From Lacihabitans sp. CS3-21 (lineage in GTDB: Bacteria > Bacteroidota > Bacteroidia > Cytophagales > Spirosomataceae), in contig NZ_RJUD01000012.1 of NCBI RefSeq assembly GCF_024343675.1, positions 1-64,000 of the forward strand: a stretch of DNA of 64,000 nt. Reading direction: 5' to 3'. The notes under the pieces are model-generated. The model was not told the origin of the DNA. It worked only from the letters and a program-made list of their open reading frames with translations, and ran no database searches. Made by a program: the position numbers and the translations under genes. Of the stretch, positions 7,443-16,666 are shown piece by piece (position 1 is the stretch's first letter; every line of letters starts with the position of its first letter).

Positions 7443-9071
7443 ATGAAGAATATTATTTTCTTTTGTTTTCTCAATCTCCTTTCCACTTCTTTTGTAAATA
7501 GCCAAAATCGCTATTTTGTTTATCTGAAAGATAAATCGAATTCTACTTTTAGTATATCCGCTCCAGAGAAATTCCTCTCCAAACGCTCCATAGATAGACG
7601 TAAAAACCAAAATATAGCTATCAATTCTTTAGATATTCCTGTCAACCTAAATTATATCAATCAATTAAAAACGGCTGGTGCAAAAATAATTGGCACATCC
7701 AAGTGGCTCAATGCAGTTTTGATTGAAACAAATCCTGAAATTTTAGCTAAGATTAGCAAACTAGATTTTGTAAAAAATATAGATGGCAACCAAGACATCA
7801 GAGGTGCCAAAGTGGCTACAATTTCCAAGATGACGGGTACAATCGATAAATTTGGCAGCTATGAAGAATTTAACTATGGAAACTCACTGAACCAAATACA
7901 ACAATTGGGTGTGGAGGAAATGCATAAAAAAGGTTTTACAGGAAAAGGCGTTTTGGTTGCAGTTTTTGATGCTGGATTCGACAAAGCCCAAACGATGGAT
8001 GCTTTTAAACATCTATTTTCGGCAAAAAAAATCGTAAAAACTTATGATTTTGTTTCAAACGATACAACTGTATTTGAATCCCACTGGCATGGAACAGCTG
8101 CTATGAGTTGTATTGGAGCTAAGTTAAATGCTCAGTTAGTAGGAACTGCACCAGATGCTGATTTTGCTCTTTACAAAACTGAAGATGTAGGTTCTGAAAC
8201 AAGGATAGAAGAAGTTTACTGGTTATTTGCAGCTGAAAATGCCGACAGCTTAGGTGTAGATGTAATAAACTCTTCCCTAGGGTATTATTCTTTTGACAAC
8301 CCGTCAACAGATTATAAGTTCGAAGACCTCAACGGTGACAAAACAATTTCAGCCCGTGCTGCTGACTATGCTGTAGCAAGAGGCATTATTGTGGTCAATT
8401 CTGCTGGAAATGAAGGTAATAATAGTTGGAATCACATTGTTACGCCCGCTGATGCGGACTCCGTAATTTCGGTTGGAGCTGTGGATGCGATAGGAAATAC
8501 GGTAGGTTTCAGTTCTCCCGGACCCAACGCAAAGAATACCTTAAAACCAGAAGTCTCAGCTCGTGGGTCTCAAACTACTGTTGCAATTTCCAACCCGAAT
8601 GCAAGTTCTTCTTCAGGAACTTCATTCTCCTCACCACTAATTGCTGGCATGGTTGCAAGTTTAAAGCAACAGTTTCCTCAATATAGTGCGATGAAAATTA
8701 GAGAGTTATTGATAAAATCGGCTAGTAAATACGAAACACCAGATAATAAAATCGGGTACGGAATTCCAAGTTATAAACGTTTTGTGGAACTTGCTCAAAA
8801 CCTATTGGCTATTGAAAATTATTCTGAAGAAACAGTCATTTTTCCAAACCCGATAAATAATGAGCAAGCCATTAAAATTAAAATTAATGGGATTGAAATT
8901 TCTGATAATCAGCATATAGAAGTATTTGACCTGAATGGAAGACGTATTTTTGAAAATACAATTACAATGGACGAGTTTAGGACAAACCTGTCCAAATTTG
9001 GCTCGGGAACATACAGTATAAAAGTCCAGGTTGCAGATAAAATGCATACTAAGAGGTTTATTAAACTCTAG
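7443..9071 (+). CDS. Secreted subtilisin-like (S8) protease with T9SS sorting domain
   Basis: An extracellular serine endopeptidase of 542 residues. A signal peptide covers about residues 1-20. A propeptide-like region follows, with FLSKRSIDRRKNQ, common in Bacteroidota S8 enzymes. The catalytic triad is Asp176 (VAVFDAGFD), His216 (HWHGTAA) and Ser394 (GTSFSSPLIAG), with oxyanion Asn323 in SAGNEGNN. The C-terminus from about 467 (IFPNPINNE to MHTKRFIKL) is a type A T9SS sorting domain, so it should cross the outer membrane by the gliding-linked type IX system. It is a single gene with its own promoter and terminator. Confidence 0.95.
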   Translation: MKNIIFFCFLNLLSTSFVNSQNRYFVYLKDKSNSTFSISAPEKFLSKRSIDRRKNQNIAINSLDIPVNLNYINQLKTAGAKIIGTSKWLNAVLIETNPEILAKISKLDFVKNIDGNQDIRGAKVATISKMTGTIDKFGSYEEFNYGNSLNQIQQLGVEEMHKKGFTGKGVLVAVFDAGFDKAQTMDAFKHLFSAKKIVKTYDFVSNDTTVFESHWHGTAAMSCIGAKLNAQLVGTAPDADFALYKTEDVGSETRIEEVYWLFAAENADSLGVDVINSSLGYYSFDNPSTDYKFEDLNGDKTISARAADYAVARGIIVVNSAGNEGNNSWNHIVTPADADSVISVGAVDAIGNTVGFSSPGPNAKNTLKPEVSARGSQTTVAISNPNASSSSGTSFSSPLIAGMVASLKQQFPQYSAMKIRELLIKSASKYETPDNKIGYGIPSYKRFVELAQNLLAIENYSEETVIFPNPINNEQAIKIKINGIEISDNQHIEVFDLNGRRIFENTITMDEFRTNLSKFGSGTYSIKVQVADKMHTKRFIKL

Positions 9072-9083
9072 GCAGCCAATAAA

Positions 9084-9117
9084 ATCAAAAAAGCTCCAAT
9101 GATGAAGCTTTTTTGAT
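9084..9117. terminator. Bidirectional intrinsic terminator
   Basis: A perfect 12-bp inverted repeat, ATCAAAAAAGCT and its complement, around a 10-nt loop. It lies between the convergent subtilase and gldC genes and ends in a T run on both strands. Confidence 0.8.
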
Positions 9118-9131
9118 ATCCAGAACATTAC

Positions 9132-9482
9132 TTAATTCTTTCCTTGATCTTGTTTTTCCTGTTCCTTCAGATGGTTGGTCATTTGCTTACATGCATCTTC
9201 CAAAATAGATATCATCTTTGGGTCTTGGGTGGAATCTTTTAGCATTTGTGAAAGATTACCTACAATATCAACTGCAAAATGTCCCATTTCGTCCACCGGC
9301 ATATCTTTTGTCCAAAGATTTATACCTAAAAGACCTTTGTGATAATGATCCCAAATGCTGATAAATATCGCTTTTGTTTCGTTTATTCCTTCGTTTGGAT
9401 TTTCAGTAGCGTCCCAAAAAATTTTCTCGGGAATCCTACTTTGGTCCAAGTCTATCGTAAAATTAATTTCTGATTTTAACAT
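9132..9482 (-). CDS. gldC: Gliding motility protein GldC
   Basis: A 116-residue cytoplasmic protein resembling GldC of Flavobacterium johnsoniae. Typical segments are SEINFTIDLDQ, IPEKIFWDATENPNEG, and a charged C-terminus with EDACKQMTNHLKEQEKQ. GldC supports gliding but is not strictly required in the model organism, and its biochemical role is not established. It starts 30 bp after the DUF4197 lipoprotein gene stops, so the two are probably co-transcribed. With the T9SS cargo nearby it suggests a gliding, surface-secreting cell. Confidence 0.87.
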   Translation of the reverse strand: MLKSEINFTIDLDQSRIPEKIFWDATENPNEGINETKAIFISIWDHYHKGLLGINLWTKDMPVDEMGHFAVDIVGNLSQMLKDSTQDPKMISILEDACKQMTNHLKEQEKQDQGKN

Positions 9483-9512
9483 TTTATTTCTATTCTGATT
9501 AATAAATACTGA

Positions 9513-10229
9513 TTATTGGTTACTTCCAAAAACTCTTTTAAGTAGCTCTGAGGTTCTTGCTAGTGGATTTTCTCTAATTTTGGCTTCTTCTTCTGCCACC
9601 AGCAAAAACAAACCGTCTACAGCTCGCTGAGTGGCATACCCTTTGAGGTCTGGATTGATTTTTGAAACAAATGGCACTTTATTATACACATTTGCTAGAT
9701 CACTATAATATTTAGTGGCATTGGTATTTTCCAACGATTTGAGCATGTGAGGTTCGAAAGCTTGTATTAGTTGAGCTGAAGTAGTTCTTTTCAAAAACTG
9801 TGTTGCAGCATCTTTCTCCCCTCTAAGAATATTTATGGCATCTCTAATGGTTAGCTGCTTAATGGCGGAAATAAAAATAGGCTTGGCCTGTTGGGCGGCA
9901 TTTTCAGCACCTCTGTTTAGAGCCAAAATAAACTTATCTACCTCTCCTCCAAGGCCAATTCCTCTCAAGGTAGTCTCTACTTTTTGAACTTCCGGAGGAA
10001 ACGGAATTCTAATTTTTGGATTTTTAAAGTAGCCATCGATGGCAGAGGCTTTGTCGGCTCCCAAATTTATCCCTACAGAAAGAGCCTCCTTTAGTCCCTC
10101 TCCTACCTCTGCTTCGGTAAGGGGGGCACCTGCTAATACAGAATTTACGATTTTCCCAAAATTTAATTTCTGACCACAAGAAATCAAACCGAATAAAAAG
10201 AAAATCGAAAGCAATGCAAATTTTTTCAT
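9513..10229 (-). CDS. DUF4197 lipoprotein
   Basis: A 238-residue envelope protein of unknown function. The N-terminus MKKFALLSIFFLFGLISCGQ ends in a lipobox (LISC), so Cys18 should be lipidated. The rest fits the DUF4197 family: an LTEAEVGEGLKEALSVGI helix, then FPPEVQKVETTLRGIGLG and a helical C-terminus. It is upstream of gldC on the same strand. Retention in the inner or outer membrane cannot be told from the sequence. Confidence 0.88.
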   Translation of the reverse strand: MKKFALLSIFFLFGLISCGQKLNFGKIVNSVLAGAPLTEAEVGEGLKEALSVGINLGADKASAIDGYFKNPKIRIPFPPEVQKVETTLRGIGLGGEVDKFILALNRGAENAAQQAKPIFISAIKQLTIRDAINILRGEKDAATQFLKRTTSAQLIQAFEPHMLKSLENTNATKYYSDLANVYNKVPFVSKINPDLKGYATQRAVDGLFLLVAEEEAKIRENPLARTSELLKRVFGSNQ

Positions 10230-10299
10230 TTATGTAAATTTTATATAATTGGATTTGTCCTTTTATTTGGAGAAATTCGGACGTCTTTGTATTTGAACG

Positions 10300-10327
10300 C
10301 AAAATTAATGAATTTTGTAACAGCAAA
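10300..10327 (-). promoter_or_regulatory. Possible promoter of the DUF4197-gldC transcript
   Basis: On the minus strand TTTG and TAATTTTG are separated by 16 bp, slightly short of the usual 17-23. The predicted start is about 65 bp before the ATG. Confidence 0.35.
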
Positions 10328-10343
10328 TAATAAACTTTTTTAG

Positions 10344-11594
10344 ATGAAAATAATTTATGCCGAAGTAATAACCATTGGTGATGAAATACTTTATGGGCAA
10401 ATAACTGACACCAACTCAAAATGGATATCGGAAGAATTAGATAAAATCGGTATAAAAACAATCAGAAAATCTTCGGTTGGCGACCAAAAACAACAAATCC
10501 TGAACATTCTCGACGAAAGTCTTCAGAGAGCTGACATTGTGCTGATTACTGGTGGTTTAGGGCCAACTAAGGACGATATTACAAAAAAAACATTGGCAGA
10601 ATATTTCAATGATGAGTTGGTAATCAACCCCCATGCTGAAGAGTTTATTAGAGGCTTTTTCGAGAAAAGAGGAAGGCCATTTACCGAACTTAATAGACAA
10701 CAAGCAGCAATACCTTCTCAATGCACTTATTTGCACAATGCCACAGGTACAGCCCCTGGAATGTTGTTTGAACACAATGGAAAAGTGATTGTCTCCATGC
10801 CAGGAGTTCCGCTGGAAATGAAATATTTGATAAGTAATGAAGTTATACCAAGAATAAAATCAAAATTTGAATTACCCGAAATTGTTCATAAAATAATCAG
10901 GACGATAGGTCTGGGAGAATCATTTTTAGCAGAAAGAATAGAGAATTGGGAAGATAGCTTACCAGAACATATCAAACTGGCCTATTTACCGAGCTTTGGG
11001 GAGGTAAAATTGAGATTGACTGGAATGGGTGAGAACAGATCAAAAGTAGAAGAACAAATACAGCTCGAAGTTAATAAGCTAATTCCATTAATAGAAGAAC
11101 ACATTTTTAGTTTTGAAAATGAAGAGATTGAGAAATCTGTTGGAAAAATATTAAATGAAAGTGGAACGTCGCTTAGTGTTGCGGAGAGTTGCACTGGAGG
11201 CTATTTGTCCCATTTGTTAACCTCTATTCCTGGAAGTTCGGCTTATTTTATGGGGGGAGTAGTGAGCTATTCAAACGAAGCAAAAATGGATGTTTTAAAG
11301 GTAAAACAAGAAACATTAACTAAATTTGGGGCAGTAAGCGAACAAACTGTTATTGAAATGGCCGAAGGCGTTAGAAATGTTATGAAAACGACCTATGGAA
11401 TTGCAACAAGTGGAATAGCTGGACCTGATGGGGGAACAGATGAAAAACCAGTCGGAACAGTTTGGTTAGCAGTCACTGACGGAAAACAAACATTAACAAA
11501 AAAACTAAGCCTAGGCAAAATCAGAATTGTAAATATAGAATACAGTGCCAAAGCTGCTCTTAATTTTTTAAGAATATTAACCAAAGGTAAGTAA
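10344..11594 (+). CDS. cinA: CinA-family protein (NMN deamidase related)
   Basis: A two-domain protein of 416 residues. The N-terminal molybdopterin-binding (MoCF-like) domain begins EVITIGDEILYGQITDTNS and has TGGLGPTKDDITK. The C-terminal CinA domain, from about residue 260, contains SVAESCTGGYLSHLL and ATSGIAGPDGGT, characteristic of nicotinamide-mononucleotide amidohydrolase (PncC) activity. It probably recycles NMN or repairs pyridine nucleotide, and an ADP-ribose pyrophosphatase activity is reported for some members. The E2 gene begins only 8 bp downstream, so it heads a co-directional run of four genes. Confidence 0.93.
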   Translation: MKIIYAEVITIGDEILYGQITDTNSKWISEELDKIGIKTIRKSSVGDQKQQILNILDESLQRADIVLITGGLGPTKDDITKKTLAEYFNDELVINPHAEEFIRGFFEKRGRPFTELNRQQAAIPSQCTYLHNATGTAPGMLFEHNGKVIVSMPGVPLEMKYLISNEVIPRIKSKFELPEIVHKIIRTIGLGESFLAERIENWEDSLPEHIKLAYLPSFGEVKLRLTGMGENRSKVEEQIQLEVNKLIPLIEEHIFSFENEEIEKSVGKILNESGTSLSVAESCTGGYLSHLLTSIPGSSAYFMGGVVSYSNEAKMDVLKVKQETLTKFGAVSEQTVIEMAEGVRNVMKTTYGIATSGIAGPDGGTDEKPVGTVWLAVTDGKQTLTKKLSLGKIRIVNIEYSAKAALNFLRILTKGK

Positions 11595-11602
11595 AGATAT
11601 TT

Positions 11603-12868
11603 ATGGCAAAAGTAGAGATATTAATGCCCAGCATGGGTGAAAGTATTTTTGAATGTACGGTTCTGAAATGGTTGGTCAACGAAGGCGACCATGTGGAAAT
11701 TGACGATATGATTTTGGAAGTTGCCACCGATAAGATTGACACTGAAATTGGTTCTTCGCACAGTGGTTACATTACCAAATTCTTGGTTAACGATGGTGAC
11801 GTGGCACTAATAGGTAGGCCAATTTGTGAAATAGAGACCGAAAGCGATGCTGTTGTTTCGAAACCTACAGAAAAAGCTCCTGCTATTATTGAGGATGAAT
11901 ATGTGGAGCAAATAGAAAAAGCCTTTGAGGAAGTCATTACTTCTCCAAGCCTAGTGGCCAGCACTAATACCAAATTTTATTCTCCTTTGGTACTAAATAT
12001 TGCAAAAAAAGAAAATATTTCCCAAGCTGAACTAGATAATATCAAAGGTACTGGATTCGAAAAGAGAGTTACCAAAGATGATATTCTTAATTTTCTGAAT
12101 TCCAAAAAGCAACCAAAAACATTTGTATCTGAGGCTCCTGTAATTAGTAGAACGGGCGAAGATCAGATTGTAGAAATGGACAGAATGCGAAAAATGATTT
12201 CGCAAAGAATGCTGGAGTCGAAAGCCATTTCTCCGCATGTGACCTCATTTATGGAGACTGACATGACGTCAGTGGTAAATTGGAGATTGAGAATCAAAGA
12301 CAGTTTCATAAAAGAATTTAAAGAAAACCTCACTTTCACCCCTATTTTAATTGAGGCTGTGGTCAATGCCATCAAAAAATATCCAGGCATAAATATTCAG
12401 GTTAGCGGCGAAAATATCATTTACAAAAAAGACATTAATATAGGTATGGCAGTGGCTTTACCGAATGGAAATTTGATTGTACCTGTCATCCATCAAGCAG
12501 ATAAATATTCTCTCAGCCAATTGGCAGTAAAAGTCAATGATTTGGCTAAACGAGCAAGAAACAACCAACTCAAGCCAGAAGAATTATCTGGCGGAACTTA
12601 TACCATTACCAATATTGGAACATTCGGAAATTTATCTGGCACACCCATAATTATGCAACCACAAGTGGCCATAATGGCATTTGGTGTTATCAGAAAGTTG
12701 CCATCGGTAATTGAAACACCAGAAGGCGACTTAATCGGCATTAGACAAAAAATGGTGATTTCTCATTCGTTTGATCACAGGGTGGTTGATGGCTCTTTGG
12801 GTGGTTTATTTCTGAAAGAAGTGTCTGACTTTTTTGAAAACTTTGATACCAAAAGAGTCTTAAATTAA
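11603..12868 (+). CDS. 2-oxoacid dehydrogenase E2, dihydrolipoamide acyltransferase
   Basis: The core acyltransferase of a 2-oxoacid dehydrogenase complex, 421 residues. A single lipoyl domain spans about 1-78 with the lipoylated lysine in EVATDKIDTEIGS. A linker and an E1/E3-binding domain follow (FYSPLVLNIAKKENIS to VTKDDILNFL, about 130-170). The catalytic domain ends with SHSFDHRVVDGSLGG, carrying the His and Asp of the HxxxDG motif. It could serve pyruvate or branched-chain substrates with the E1 beta at 841. It lies 8 bp after cinA and 5 bp before the MBOAT gene. Confidence 0.92.
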   Translation: MAKVEILMPSMGESIFECTVLKWLVNEGDHVEIDDMILEVATDKIDTEIGSSHSGYITKFLVNDGDVALIGRPICEIETESDAVVSKPTEKAPAIIEDEYVEQIEKAFEEVITSPSLVASTNTKFYSPLVLNIAKKENISQAELDNIKGTGFEKRVTKDDILNFLNSKKQPKTFVSEAPVISRTGEDQIVEMDRMRKMISQRMLESKAISPHVTSFMETDMTSVVNWRLRIKDSFIKEFKENLTFTPILIEAVVNAIKKYPGINIQVSGENIIYKKDINIGMAVALPNGNLIVPVIHQADKYSLSQLAVKVNDLAKRARNNQLKPEELSGGTYTITNIGTFGNLSGTPIIMQPQVAIMAFGVIRKLPSVIETPEGDLIGIRQKMVISHSFDHRVVDGSLGGLFLKEVSDFFENFDTKRVLN

Positions 12869-12873
12869 GAGAT

Positions 12874-14304
12874 ATGCTTTTCAACTCGTTCGAATTCATA
12901 CTTTTCTTCCCAATAGTAACTTTCCTTTTTTTTGTATTTCCATACAAATACAGATGGATGTTATTGTTGACTTCAAGTTGTGTTTTCTACGCTTTTTTTA
13001 AGTGGGAATACATATTTATTCTTTTATTTACTATCATAATCGACTATTATGCAGGTATTTGGATACACAAAACACAGGGAGTAAAACGAAAATGGGCTTT
13101 GGCAACGAGTTTAGTTGCCAACATAGGTGTACTGGCTCTTTTTAAATATTACTATTTCATAATTGACAATTTTAATGCGGTTAGTTACAAAATAAACCAA
13201 ACGCATTATGATCCACTTTGGCATTTTATTTTGCCGATAGGACTTTCTTTTCACACTTTCCAGGCTATGTCATATACCATTGAAGTGTATAGAGGCAATC
13301 AAAAAGTAGAACGAAATTTTGGTATATATGCCTTATATGTAATGTTTTATCCACAGTTGGTAGCTGGGCCAATTGAACGCCCTCAGAATGTGTTGCACCA
13401 GTTTTATGAAAAGTTTGACTTTGACTATGATCGTGTAAAATCTGGTCTGAGACTTATGCTTTGGGGAATGTTTAAAAAAGTTGTCATTGCAGATAATTTA
13501 AGTGTATTTGTAGATCAGGTCTATGGCGATTTGGGCAAATACCAAGGTACACCGCTTTTGATAGCCACCTTATTTTATTCTATTCAAATATTCTGCGATT
13601 TTTCGGGCTATTCGGACATTGCTTTGGGTTCTGCTAGAGTGATGGGATTTAAACTCATGAAAAACTTTGATAGGCCTTATGCAGCAAAGAGCATTTCTGA
13701 ATTTTGGAAAAGGTGGCACATTTCTCTATCTACTTGGTTTAGAGACTATTTATACATTCCGCTCGGAGGAAACCGAGTGAATACCTTTAGAAAATATTTT
13801 AATCTTTTTCTGGTATTCATGGTCAGCGGACTTTGGCATGGGGCCAGCTGGAATTTCGTCATTTGGGGAGCATTACATGGATTTTACCAGATAATGGGAC
13901 AATTGACAAAGAATTTTCAAACCAAATTTTTTGGACTATTTGGAAATAAACTCAGTGCCATATTACAAAATATCATAACAATCGCCCTGGTTGTATTTGC
14001 GTGGATATTTTTCAGAGCCACCAAGTTTTCCGATGCTAAATATGTTATCAAAAACATTTTTGCTAGCAGCAGTCACAGTTTTAAAGAAATCATCGCACTT
14101 ATCGGTACTCAAAATCTAATCGTGGTTCTAATAGGAATATTGATTCTAGAGTTCGTTCACAGAATGCAAAACAAACAAGGTATGGGTCGTTGGGTTGAAA
14201 ATAGACCTAAATGGCAGCGTTGGAGCATCTATTATTTCTTTTTGTTCTTTATAATTACTTACGGTTATTTCGGGGAGGTTCAATTCATCTATTTCCAGTT
14301 TTAA
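12874..14304 (+). CDS. MBOAT-family membrane O-acyltransferase (AlgI-like)
   Basis: A 476-residue polytopic inner-membrane protein related to AlgI, which passes acetyl groups to secreted polysaccharide. It has about ten hydrophobic helices. The family's central region is present: YPQLVAGPIERPQNVL, CDFSGYSDIALG, EFWKRWHISLSTWFRDYLYIPLGG, and LWHGASWNFVIWG with the likely catalytic His. It starts 5 bp after E2 and ends 3 bp before a gene for an SGNH-like protein, the usual AlgI plus AlgJ/X pairing. The polysaccharide modified is not encoded here. Confidence 0.93.
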   Translation: MLFNSFEFILFFPIVTFLFFVFPYKYRWMLLLTSSCVFYAFFKWEYIFILLFTIIIDYYAGIWIHKTQGVKRKWALATSLVANIGVLALFKYYYFIIDNFNAVSYKINQTHYDPLWHFILPIGLSFHTFQAMSYTIEVYRGNQKVERNFGIYALYVMFYPQLVAGPIERPQNVLHQFYEKFDFDYDRVKSGLRLMLWGMFKKVVIADNLSVFVDQVYGDLGKYQGTPLLIATLFYSIQIFCDFSGYSDIALGSARVMGFKLMKNFDRPYAAKSISEFWKRWHISLSTWFRDYLYIPLGGNRVNTFRKYFNLFLVFMVSGLWHGASWNFVIWGALHGFYQIMGQLTKNFQTKFFGLFGNKLSAILQNIITIALVVFAWIFFRATKFSDAKYVIKNIFASSSHSFKEIIALIGTQNLIVVLIGILILEFVHRMQNKQGMGRWVENRPKWQRWSIYYFFLFFIITYGYFGEVQFIYFQF

Positions 14305-14307
14305 GGC

Positions 14308-15306
14308 ATGCAATTCACTTTTAAACAATTCATTATAAGACTTTTAATTTTCGGGAGCCCAATTTGGTTTTTGATAATAACTTATATTGTTTTTGATCCA
14401 TTTCATGTAATCTACAGCTATGATGCCTACGGAAGTAACTATCTGAAAACCTACAATAGGAATAAAATCAGTACGGAAACCTTCTTAAAAAACAACCAAA
14501 AATATAATTTCAGCTCATTTATTTTCGGCAGTTCTAGATCAAGTGCATTTCTCACTCAAGATTGGTCTAGTTTTATAAATGACCCAAAACCTTATCATTT
14601 TGATGCTTTCAATGACAACATTTCTGGAATAGCCGGGAAAGTTAAATATATTGAGAAGCAAGGAAACAAAATATCAAATGCCATTTTAGTAGTTGATAAT
14701 GACACTTTTAACGAAAGTTTCGAAAAGTCTGAATCCATCGTTCACCTAAAAGATTATCGGTGGGAAGATTCTTCGAATGTCTTTCAATATCACTTGATTT
14801 TTTTTAAAGCGTTTTTTAAAAAGCAGTATTTCGTTTCATTTTTCGATTTGAAAATATTCAAAACATTTCGTCCTTACATGGATGAATTTTTTAAGTTTAA
14901 GTACTTTTATACCACACCAAATAATGATTTTCTTTTTCCAGAAAACATCGAGTTGCTGAAGAAAGACTCTTTGTCCTATTATAAAAATGATTGGTTTCCA
15001 CATAAACCAGAAAATCCTAAAATGTATGAGAAAAGTATCAAGGAGCATCATTTAAAGGATTTGGAGCTTGTAGCAGACGCCTTTAAAAGAAATAAAACCA
15101 ACTACAAAGTTATTATTGCACCACTTTATGATCAAAGGGTTTATAACTTAAAGGATAAAGCTTTATTAGAGAAATATTTCGGCAAAAACAATGTCTATGA
15201 CTATTCAGGCAAAAACGAATTGACCAACTATTTGGGTAATTATTATGAAGGATCTCACTTCAAACCTGTAGTTGGCAAGAAAATAATGCAGGAAATTTAT
15301 CAGTAA
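14308..15306 (+). CDS. Membrane-anchored SGNH-like acetylation partner of MBOAT
   Basis: A 332-residue protein with an N-terminal hydrophobic anchor (LIFGSPIWFLIITYIVF), the rest probably periplasmic. FIFGSSRSSAF looks like the nucleophile block of SGNH/GDSL enzymes. The closing YYEGSHFKPVVGKKIM places a His near the C-terminus, as in AlgJ/AlgX/DltD-type proteins. Spacing of 3 bp to the MBOAT gene supports a joint role in transferring acyl groups to an exoglycan. Family membership is inferred from motif and context. Its end overlaps the convergent DUF4159 gene by 7 bp. Confidence 0.75.
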   Translation: MQFTFKQFIIRLLIFGSPIWFLIITYIVFDPFHVIYSYDAYGSNYLKTYNRNKISTETFLKNNQKYNFSSFIFGSSRSSAFLTQDWSSFINDPKPYHFDAFNDNISGIAGKVKYIEKQGNKISNAILVVDNDTFNESFEKSESIVHLKDYRWEDSSNVFQYHLIFFKAFFKKQYFVSFFDLKIFKTFRPYMDEFFKFKYFYTTPNNDFLFPENIELLKKDSLSYYKNDWFPHKPENPKMYEKSIKEHHLKDLELVADAFKRNKTNYKVIIAPLYDQRVYNLKDKALLEKYFGKNNVYDYSGKNELTNYLGNYYEGSHFKPVVGKKIMQEIYQ

Positions 15307-15962
15307 TTTGAGAAAGCAAATTGAACCAAATTAGCTCCCATTTTTAATGCTTCTTGTCTTACACTCTCAGAATCATTGTAAACCGATGCATCTTCCCAGC
15401 CATTTCCTAGGTCACATTCATAGCTGAAGAAGCAAACCAATTTACCTTCGTGAAATATACCAAAGCCCTGTGGTGGTTTATTATCGTGTTCATGAACTTT
15501 AGGTAAACCCTTGCTAAACTGGTATTTCTGGTGATAGATAGGGTGAGAAAATGGAATTTCGACAAAATCATGTTCTGGAAAGACCTTTTTCATTTCCCTT
15601 CTGATAAACTGATTCAGTCCATAATTGTCATCAATATGTAGAAAACCACCCGATAATAAATAATTTCTAAGATTTTTTGCTTCGCCTTCATTAAATATCA
15701 CATTACCATGGCCTGTCATGTGAACGAACGGATATTGGAAAATTTTTTTATCTCCAGGTTCAATGATATCTTCCTCTGGAAACAGATTAGTCTTCAGATT
15801 TTTATTACAAAAATTTATCAGATTAGGCATGGAGGTTTTGTTAGCATACCAGTCGCCACCACCGCCATATTTCAATTTAGCCACTTTGACAGTATACACT
15901 TGCGAAAATGAGCTAAATGATATCAAAATCACTATTACTAAAAAAACATTCTTTCTTATCAT
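15300..15962 (-). CDS. DUF4159 secreted protein
   Basis: A 220-residue protein with a signal peptide (about 1-20, ending SFSSFSQ). The body matches DUF4159, a Rossmann/class-I-amidotransferase-like fold: FVHMTGHGNVIF, LRNYLLSGGFLHIDD and the HEHDNKPPQGFGIFHEGKL segment. Some family members sit near aerotolerance gene clusters; here it is last in a run with rsmE. Its start overlaps the rsmE stop by 4 bp, showing translational coupling. Function unknown. Confidence 0.87.
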   Translation of the reverse strand: MIRKNVFLVIVILISFSSFSQVYTVKVAKLKYGGGGDWYANKTSMPNLINFCNKNLKTNLFPEEDIIEPGDKKIFQYPFVHMTGHGNVIFNEGEAKNLRNYLLSGGFLHIDDNYGLNQFIRREMKKVFPEHDFVEIPFSHPIYHQKYQFSKGLPKVHEHDNKPPQGFGIFHEGKLVCFFSYECDLGNGWEDASVYNDSESVRQEALKMGANLVQFAFSNY

Positions 15963-16666
15963 AATAAATTCAAAATACTTACTGCTACGACTCCTGCAGT
16001 CTCAGTTCTTAATCTGTTTTCACCTAACGTAACGGTCTTAAAGTTATTTTCTTTGGCCAATTTAAGTTCTTCCTTGGAAAAATCACCTTCAGGGCCAATT
16101 AATATCAATAATTCAGCATTCAAGTCTGTTTTGGTGATTTCCGTTGCTTGATTATCCAAATGTGCAATCATCTTTTGAGAAAAACGACTACTTTCTTTCA
16201 AAAAACTATTAAAACTGACCATTTCACTTATTTCAGGCATATATGCTTTCAGAGATTGTTTCATTCCTGAAATGGCTATTTTCTTAAAACGCTCTAAGTT
16301 GATTTTTTTAGGGTAGGTATGTTGTGTTTTTATGAAAAATATACCACTAATGCCGATTTCAACACTTTTTTCGATAAAATATTCTATTCTATCTGCGTTT
16401 TTTGTCGGACATATCCCAACAAATATTCTTCTTTTAGGAGCTTTATAATCTTTCTCGAAGTCAATAATATCGAATTTACAAGCTTTAGGATTGGGGTCTG
16501 ATATCGAACATCGATACCAACCCCCAATTCCGTTGGTTACTTGAATAATATCACCTTGTTTTTTCCTGAGAACCTTTACTGCATGCAAGGAATCTACGGA
16601 ATCAAGACATTTACTTTTTTCAATTTCTGGACTGTAAAACAAAAAATCAATCTTCGTCGAATCCAT
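15959..16666 (-). CDS. rsmE: 16S rRNA (uracil-1498-N3)-methyltransferase
   Basis: A SPOUT-class enzyme that methylates U1498 of 16S rRNA with SAM. At 235 residues it is of family length. The N-terminal PUA-like domain covers about 1-70. The knotted SAM-binding region is ILIGPEGDFSKEEL, LGENRLRTETAGVVAV near the C-terminus. It overlaps the upstream acidic-protein gene by 20 bp and the downstream DUF4159 gene by 4 bp, so all are co-transcribed on the minus strand. Confidence 0.95.
   Translation of the reverse strand: MDSTKIDFLFYSPEIEKSKCLDSVDSLHAVKVLRKKQGDIIQVTNGIGGWYRCSISDPNPKACKFDIIDFEKDYKAPKRRIFVGICPTKNADRIEYFIEKSVEIGISGIFFIKTQHTYPKKINLERFKKIAISGMKQSLKAYMPEISEMVSFNSFLKESSRFSQKMIAHLDNQATEITKTDLNAELLILIGPEGDFSKEELKLAKENNFKTVTLGENRLRTETAGVVAVSILNLL

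Noticed and set aside
10024-10461. Minus-strand open frame opposite cinA and DUF4197
   Set aside because: It straddles two well-supported genes and lacks any family-like sequence.
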